From NCBI GenBank assembly GCA_026414765.1, contig JAOAIJ010000019.1, forward strand, positions 1 through 64,000: 64,000 nt of DNA, read 5' to 3'. The translations under genes were made by a program, and so were the position numbers. The stretch is from Clostridia bacterium. Its GTDB lineage: Bacteria > Bacillota > Clostridia > Acetivibrionales > DSM-27016. Position 1 is the first letter of the stretch. The number at the start of each line of letters is the position of its first letter. Shown in pieces: positions 39,801 to 48,800 of this stretch. The notes below the pieces were generated by a model. It ran no database searches, had not been told where the DNA came from, and worked only from the letters and a program-made list of their open reading frames with translations.

Positions 39801-42800
39801 ATGCCAAAAAAACTCAGAAAAGTAATGGCAGCATGTATAGCATTGATATACGCAGTCTCAATTATTACAAGTACTGTATATGCCGCACCTTCAGATATTT
39901 CAGGGCATCCTGCTGCAAGCACTATAAACAGGTGGATAGCAAAAGGGCTTGCAAAAACTCAGTCTGATGGTAAATTCAAACCTAACGAGATCATCAAGCG
40001 AATTGAATTCATTACTTTTATTAACAAAGTTTTTAATTTTACTGAAAAAGCAAAGATTAATGTTGTTGACGTTATATCCGGCTCGGATGATGGCAATGAA
40101 GTTGCAAAAGCCGTAGCAGCCGGTTATTTGCAGGCAGACGGCAAGAAAAAGGTATATCCCTACCAGCCTGTTGCAAAAGCTGATGCTGCCGTAATGCTGG
40201 CAAAGGTATTTGACTTGAAATCCTCAAATACCAGCAACCTGAATAAATACTCCGATTCCGATAAAATTCCCTATTCAAGCAAAGAAGCTATAAGTGCCTT
40301 AGACGAGAAGGGCTATATTTCCGGAAGCTCTGACGGCAAGTTTTCACCATGGAGCAACTTAACCAGAGCGGATGCGATAGTTATTATCGATAAAATTATC
40401 GGTGACCTCTTTAACGCAAAGGGTACATATAAGGGAAGCTATAAAGGCAATGTAGTCGTAAGTGCAGAAAGTGTTAACCTGAAAGATACGGTGATAGAAG
40501 GTGACCTGTATCTTACAGAAGGAATAGGTGACGGTGATGTTACCCTCGACAAAGTAACGGTAAAAGGAAGAACCATAGTCCGTGGAGGAGGTAAGCACAG
40601 CATAATCATCAGGAATTCCTCTCTATGGGGACCTGTTTCCGTTGCAAAAAGGGATGGTCTTATAAGGCTTGTAGCGGAAGGTACTACAAATATATATAAT
40701 GTCCAGCTTAATTCCGGTGCTATACTTGAGGAAAATGGAGTAAAGACTGCGACAGGATATAAAGGCTTTGAAGAAATACAGATAAACAGGGGAATTGCTG
40801 CAAACCAGGAAATGAAATTTGAAGGTGACTTCAGCAATATAAATATTGAAGCAGCTTCCGTAAATATACAGGTTGATGGCACTGTAGGGAAATTACAGCT
40901 GAGGGAATCCGGAGAAAATACGATCATAAAAGTAAGAAGCGGAACTGTAAGCGAACTCCTTACACAAGCTGATAAGACTGTAATAGAAGCTACAGGAGGT
41001 ACCATAACATCTCTGAAGGTAAGCAATACTGCGGCAGCCTCTACAGTTACAGTTGATGGGGCAAGTGTAGGAACTCTTGATGTTCAGGCAAGTTCAAATA
41101 TAAATATTAGCAATGGTACTATAGGTACTTTTAATATGCACAGCGGAGCATCAGGTTCTACAGTATCTATAGGAAAGGATGCCCGTGTTCCGTCTTTCAG
41201 TACTTCGGGAGTGGCAGTCAGGGACAACAGGACGATTACAACCGGCAATTCTACACAATATATATCCATAAGTGCACAGAATCTGACGGTTACAAAAGAC
41301 AATGTAGCAGCTGCAGTGGTAAATGTAACGCCCGTTGATGCCGTATTGAACTATAACTCTCTCAACCCGGCTATTGCCACTGTTAATCCGAATAATGGGG
41401 TAGTAAAGGGTGAAAGCCTTGGAACTGCCACAATTATCGTTACAGCTACAAAAACAGGATATACTACCGTAAGCACCACATTTACCGTAACAGTCAACGC
41501 TGTGAATAATAATCCTACAGCAGCCGGTACCTTGCTGGTTTCACCTGCGAATGCCAACAGAAGTGCAGTACAGAGTGTTACTTTATCATATACTCCCGGA
41601 GAGGCCTTGAGTAATGGTACGGTTGTGTTTACGCTGCCCACAGGCTTTACAGCATCGACAAGCGATACTGTCAGTATAGCAGGGGGGACAGCTGCAAGCC
41701 TTAATGCGTCACAGATATCAAACAGCGGTTCCACAATTACTATCACGGGACTCAACCTCACAACAAGTCAGACTGTGGTGGTTACTCTGGTAAATAAAAC
41801 GATTCCGGCAGCAAATAACTACACCTTCAGTGCTGCAGCTGATGCTGACGGTACTGGTACAAGAGGACCCTCATCAGGCTCTGGAAATGAAACAAAGATA
41901 TTCACATCAAATAGTGTGACACTGACACTGCCGGGCTCACTTGTTATTTCGCCTGCAAGCGGGGCAGCAGGTTCGACACAGGATGTTACACTCACATACA
42001 CGCTTGCTGAAAGCATGAACAGCGGTTCGGTAGTATTCACACTGCCTTCAGGTTTTACGCCGAATGCAGGCGACATTGTCTATGTAAATGGAGTGACTAC
42101 AAGTGCAATAACCATAGTAGGTCAAACTGTAACAGTAACAGGTGTAACAGCGGCATCGGGGCAGAATATAGTACTCATACTGGATGGCAGGACCGTACCT
42201 GCTGCAGGGAATTATGATTTCAGAGCAGTAGCTGATGCCGATGGTGTTGGCGGGACAAAAAACCCGAGTACAGGAACAGGCAGTGAAGCTAAAATATTTA
42301 CATCCAATACATCGGTTGCTCCCTCTGTAATAACTGCGGTAAATGCCACGGTTGACAGTGACTTTAATCTGACGTTTACGGATAATCCTGCATGGAGAAA
42401 CGGCATTACGGTAATTACGGTCGGAGGAACTGCACTTCCATCATCTGCCTACAGTATAACAAGTGCGGGAAGTATCACGCTAAAACCGTCACAGAGCCTA
42501 TTATTGCAGACACCAGGAACAAAGACGATTTCTATTTCATCTACTAACTTTGCCTCTGTAACCGTGAGTCAGGTGATTGCTCATGGAGCTGCAAAGAACA
42601 TCGTTATAACAACTCAACCCACAGCACCTGCTTCAAATGGCGGGGTTCTGGCAGCACAGCCTGTACTGAGGCTCAAAGACCAGTATAACAATGACTGCAG
42701 CACTGATAATACGACACAAGTAAATATATCCAGAGGAGATGCAGGCAATTGGAGTATAGGTGGAATTACAACCGTTTCAGCAGTGAATGGAACTGTAACC

Positions 42801-45800
42801 TTCTCTGATCTGACTGCTTCAAGTTCGATCCAGGTATCCGGTGCCAGACTCAGATTCAGCAGTACCGGGCTGGCAGATATGTTTTCAAATACATTTACCG
42901 TTCCAGCACCTTCTATAGTTGTGACGCCAGCTGCAAACGCTACAGTAGACGGAAATTTTGATATTACATTTGCGGAAAATGCAACATGGAGAGCTGCAAT
43001 TACTGCTGTTAGTGTCGGGGGTACGGTACTGCCTGCGGGTGCATACGACATTTCCAGTGCAGGGAGGATAACACTGCGACCTTCACAAAGTACACTTTTA
43101 CAGTCTTCGGGAACTAAAACGATTACTATTACAGCTGCAGGCTTTGCAGTGGTCAGCATAGATCAACCGATAAAGCACGGGGCTGCAACCAGGCTTGATA
43201 TTCAAGTGCAGCCACAGCCTCCAACCGCCAGTGGCACGCAGCTTTCCGTTCAACCTGTCATTAGAGTGCTCGACCAGTACAATAATATTTGTTCCACAGA
43301 CAACACCACACAGGTAGTTGCAGCAAAAGGTGACGGCGGCACATGGACATTAGGCGGGACACTAACTGCAACAGCAGTAAATGGAACAATTTCCTACACA
43401 AACCTTACTGCTGCCAGAAATGCGCAGACCGATAATGCATATATAAGGTTCACAAGCGGATCATTAACGGCTGCTAATTCCAATACCTTTACAATACTTG
43501 CCAACACGGGGAACGAGACTGCAGCTGTAACAAGCCCTGCAAATAACTCATATTCCAATGCTGACCTGACGACAATCACTGGTACTGCCACCAATACAAA
43601 CTCTGATTTGGTAAAGGTAGTCGTTCGCATAAAGGACAATGCAACCCAGAAATACCTTAGTGCCAACAACGGTGGATTGTTTAGCAGCAATACACCAGTT
43701 GACCTTACGGTTTCCGGTACTACAAGCTGGACTGTAACACTGAGCAGTATAAGTTTTTCAAATGGGAACTATACAATAGAAGCAATAGCCAATGACGGAG
43801 CAAATGGATTGACAGCTTTTTCGGTATTTACAATAGATAAAGCTGCTCCTTACAGAATTAATGCAGTTGCTTCCCAGCAAAACACAATTACAGGGAATAA
43901 TGGATACATTACATTAACTACGGTTAATGACCCGTTGTCGAATGCAACATGGATTAATATATTAAACGAAATAAAAGCTCATACAGCAGTAACTTCCGGC
44001 AGTTGGATCAGTGGTATAGATCCAAGCTATCTTGATATAGATCCCTCGGCTGATGGCGTGACTGCCAAGCTTATAAACAAAGACAGTGGCAATGCGGCTA
44101 TTGTTGCGGACTTTGTGATACCTGCAGCCAGAGTAGCAGATAGAGCCGGGAATGTAGCTTCAGGAAATATTACCATTGATGCCTATATCGGCGCTCCTGA
44201 GGTGGCAAGCATCACTGCTGCCGAAGGAGGGGCTGCTGAGCATGGCATAGGGCCCGGGGATACGCTGACAATAGTATTCAATGTAGCAACAAACAAGGCC
44301 GCAGCTACAGTGTATGCAGATAAAAATGCAGTTGATGCGGTAATCAATTGGGGAAGCAAATCCTTCGGTTCGGCATATACAGGTAACTGGACAGATAACA
44401 GGACATTGGTCATAACGTGCTCTAACGGGTCTGGGGCAACATTTATGGTAGGAGATACAATAGTAATAAAATCAGGTGCAGGAATAAAAACGCAGGACGG
44501 GTTGTCTGCTGCAAGCAGCGATACCAGTGAAGCAAGTACAGGAACCTTCAATCCTGCCCCAGCAATAGTAAGTATTTCAGCAGCAGAGGGAGGCCCGGCT
44601 TTGGATGGATTGGATGCCGGTGATACCATTACGATAAAGTTTGATGTAGCAACAAACAAGGCCGCAGCTACAGTGTATGCAGATAAAAATGCAGTTGATG
44701 CGGTAATCAATTGGGGAAGCAAATCCTTCGGGACTTCTTACTCGGGACAATGGACAGATAATAAGACACTTGTAATAACGTGTATAAACGGCTCGGGAGC
44801 TACCTTTGCAGTAGGAGACACAATCACAGTTAAAGTGGGGGCGGATATCAGAACTCTCGATGGAACTTCTCCGGCAAGTACTGATACAAGTGATCCAAGT
44901 GAGGGAACTTTTGATCTCATACCGCCTGCTCCTGTTGTATTGAGTATTACGGCAGCCGAAGGAGGGGCATCAGAGCATGGTATAGGGCCTGGGGATACGC
45001 TGACAATAATATTTGATACAGCAACAAACAAAACTGCAAGTACTTCCTACGCAGATAAGGCGGCAGTAGATACTGTTATTAACTGGGGAAGCAAATCTTT
45101 CGGGACATCATATACAGGGGTATGGACAAATAATACAACACTTGTAATAACATGTACCAACGGGGCGGGTGCTACTTTCACGATAGGCGATACAATTACA
45201 ATCAGGTCTGGTGCTGGGATAAAAACGCCGGACAACCTATCCCCTGCGAGTAATGATATCAGTGATGCGTGTACGGGAGCATTCAGCCCGGCGCCCGTAA
45301 TCGTGAGCGTGACAGCAGCAGAAGGCAATCCGGGCTCAAATGGATTGGATGCCGGTGATACCATTACAATAGTGTTTAATACAGCAACCAATAAAACTGC
45401 AGCAGTAACTTATGCGGATAAAGCTGCTGTAGATGCAGTAATAAACTGGGGAAGCAAATCCTTTGGCTTGTCTTATACGGGAGCGTGGACAGACAACAAG
45501 ACTCTGGTAATTACTTGTACGGATGGCTCTACAGCAGATTTTGCAGTAGGAAATACCATAACAATAAAAGCCGGAGCAGAAATAAAGACTTTGGATGAAT
45601 CCTCGCCCGCATCTACGGACACAAGTGATGCTGCAGAGGGGACTTTTGATCTTATACCTGCTGCTCCGCTGATTACGAGTGTAACAGCAGCAGAGGGAGG
45701 AACGGCTGAACATGGAATTGGTTCCGGCGATACGCTGACTATTGTGTTTAATGCAGCGACAAATAAGACCGGTGGTACATCATATGCAAACAAAACGGCA

Positions 45801-48800
45801 GTAGACGCAATAATCAACTGGGGCAGCAAGTCATTTGGCAGCGGATACACAGGGGCATGGACCGATAACAGAACTCTGGTAATAACCTGTACAAATGGAT
45901 CAGGGGCTACATTTACCGTTGGAGATACCATTGCAGTAAATTCAGGAGCTGATATTAAGACTCAGAATGGTCTGTCATCAGCAAGTACCGATACTAGTGA
46001 TGCAAGCACAGGTACCTTTAATCCTGCTCCACTTATAGTAAGCGTTACGGCAACAGAAGCCGGGGCGGAGGAGAACGGCATCGGACCTGGAGATATACTG
46101 ACTGTGGTATTTGACGTAGCTACTAACAAGGAAGGTGCAACTTATGCCAACAAGACTGCTGTAGATGCAGTGATCAACTGGGGGGGGAAATCTTTCGGTT
46201 CATCTTATACAGGGGCATGGACAGACAACAAAACTTTGGTAATAACGTGTGTAGATGGTTCTACAGGGGATTTTGCCGTAGGAAATACCATTACAGTAAA
46301 AACAGGAGGGGATATAAGAACTCTTGACGGAACCTCCCAGGCTTGTACAGATGTGAGTGATGCAAGCACGGGAACTTTCAGCCCTGTTCCTCTGGCACCT
46401 ACTGTTGTAAGTATAGCAACAAACGAAGCAGGAAGTGTTATCACAATAGAATTTAATAAAACCATGGCAAACCCGTCCGGGAAACATGCTCAGTTTGGCG
46501 TGCTGGTAGATGGGACGGCGAGAACTGTTTCAGCTGCAGCACTGAATACAGACAATAAGAAGATAGATCTAACACTATCAACACCTGTAGCAGTTGGTAA
46601 TACAATAACACTTTCATATACTCCGGGGACTGTTGCGGCGGCTGACGGAGGTGCCCTTGCGTTGTTTACGGGAAGCTCTGTAACCAACAGTGTAGTGGGG
46701 CCTGCTAAAATTGCCAGTGTAAGCTCATCTGTCACCAACAATACATATGGTGCAGGTCAGGTAATTACTATAACTGTAACTTTTGATACTGCGGTTGATA
46801 TTAGTACGGTCGGGGGTATTCCGACCTTGCGAGTGGAGACAGGTACAGTTGACGAAGAAGCCAGATATATAGACGGTAATAGGACAAATGTAACTACACT
46901 TACATTTGAATATACAGTCAAACAGGGAAATAACACTGCCGATCTTGAGTATGTCAGTACAGCATCCCTTGCACTGAACGGGGCAACCGTAAAAAACACC
47001 GGAAAGGATGTAGCGGCAATTCTCAGCCTTCCTGCATTGGGATCCATATATTCTCTAGGTGGACAGAAAAATATAGCCATCGATACAACAGCCCCTGTTA
47101 ATGCCACAGGATTTCCGAAAGCAGGTACCAAGACGGAAAATACTGCGAATGTACTGGTTCAAGTAAATGAAAGCGGAAAAGCTTATTATGTAGTGCTGGA
47201 TGGGGGAGCATCGGCACCGACAGCTTCTCAGATCAAAGCTGGAAGAGACGCTTCAAATGTCAATGTGGCTAAAAAAGGAGAAATCAACCTGACAGCCGGT
47301 ATGCAGGGGACAATATCCATAACCGGACTGGATATGCTGACTTCATATGATATATATGTAGTTAGCGACGACTGGGTAGGAAACCTGCAGTCAATCCCCG
47401 GAAAGGTATCAGTAATAACTACCAATGATATAACGCCTCCGGTTATTACTGGGTCTACGGCAACACCAGGGGGTATTACTGCTGATATAGAAATCATAAC
47501 TGATGAAGAAAGCAGGGTATACTATATTGTTATGGCGGGAGGATCACCAGCTCCAACGGCAGCCAATGTAAAAGCCGGAGCAGGTGCTCTGTCAGCGAGC
47601 TTAAAGGGATATGCGGATACAGCAGGAAATAGGGCGACTATTAATTTAAACGGACTGAACGGATTAACAACCTACGATCTCTATGTAGTATGTCAGGATA
47701 ATAATAACAATTTGCAGACCACTGCAACCAGGATACAAGTTACAACAGACCTTACAGGGGTGACGGCAGATGTAGCTGCAGGAAAGCTAAGCAATACTTC
47801 AAGGAATATGGAATACAGTCTTGATTCTACAAACGGCACAAACGGCACATGGACAGGGTGTACTGACGGTACCACTACAGTTCAGTTTACTGTAGGAGAT
47901 GTTTATATAAGAGATAAGAGCAACACTGCAACCGCACGCAGAGTAGCCACCGTTACACAGCAGCCAATGCCTACCACTGCTCAGATAAACGGCATAGGCT
48001 ATAACATAGCACAGGGGACACTTACCGGAACTTTAAGTTCAATGCAGTACAGAATAAATGGTGGAGCATGGATTGACATAACCACTGGAGGAGCTATTTC
48101 CGGAATAGCATTTGCAGCAGGGGATCTGGAATTCCGCATAAAAGCTACTGCTACTACACTGGCATCACTTCCGGTAACAAAGGTGACCATTTCAGCACCT
48201 GCATCTGCGCCGTTATTAATGTATGATGATGTCGTAAATACTATTTTAGATCTGAATAGCGTTAATGAGTTGGGAGAATTTATTTACGAATACAGGATAG
48301 ACACAGGGGGATGGACATCAGGAGGAGTTACGCCTGACCTGAGCGGAACAAAGACAGTTTATGTAAGAAAGAAGGCTACAGCGACAGAACTGGCAAGTCA
48401 GGTTCAAGTTATTAACTTTACAGTAAATGTAAACCTCAATACTGTAGGCATAAACATAGCAGTCGGTCAGATATACGGTACTACTACAGCTATGGAATAC
48501 AGCCTTAATTCAACTGACGGATATAACGGAACATGGAAGCCGTGTTCAAATACCAATACAAATGTAACTTTCGTAGAGGGAAATGTATACATAAGAGCAA
48601 GTGCTCAGCGTGATAATGTAAGGCTTATCGACACCCTTACAGCACCGGCTGCACCTGCTACCGTTAGTGCAAATGAGACAGGAGGACAAAATGCGGTAAA
48701 ACTTGTCGGAGCTACTACATCGATGGAATACAGCAGAGATGGCGGGATAACATGGTACGCTGTTTCTACAAGTATTGCAGCAGGTACACAGTCGATAGAT

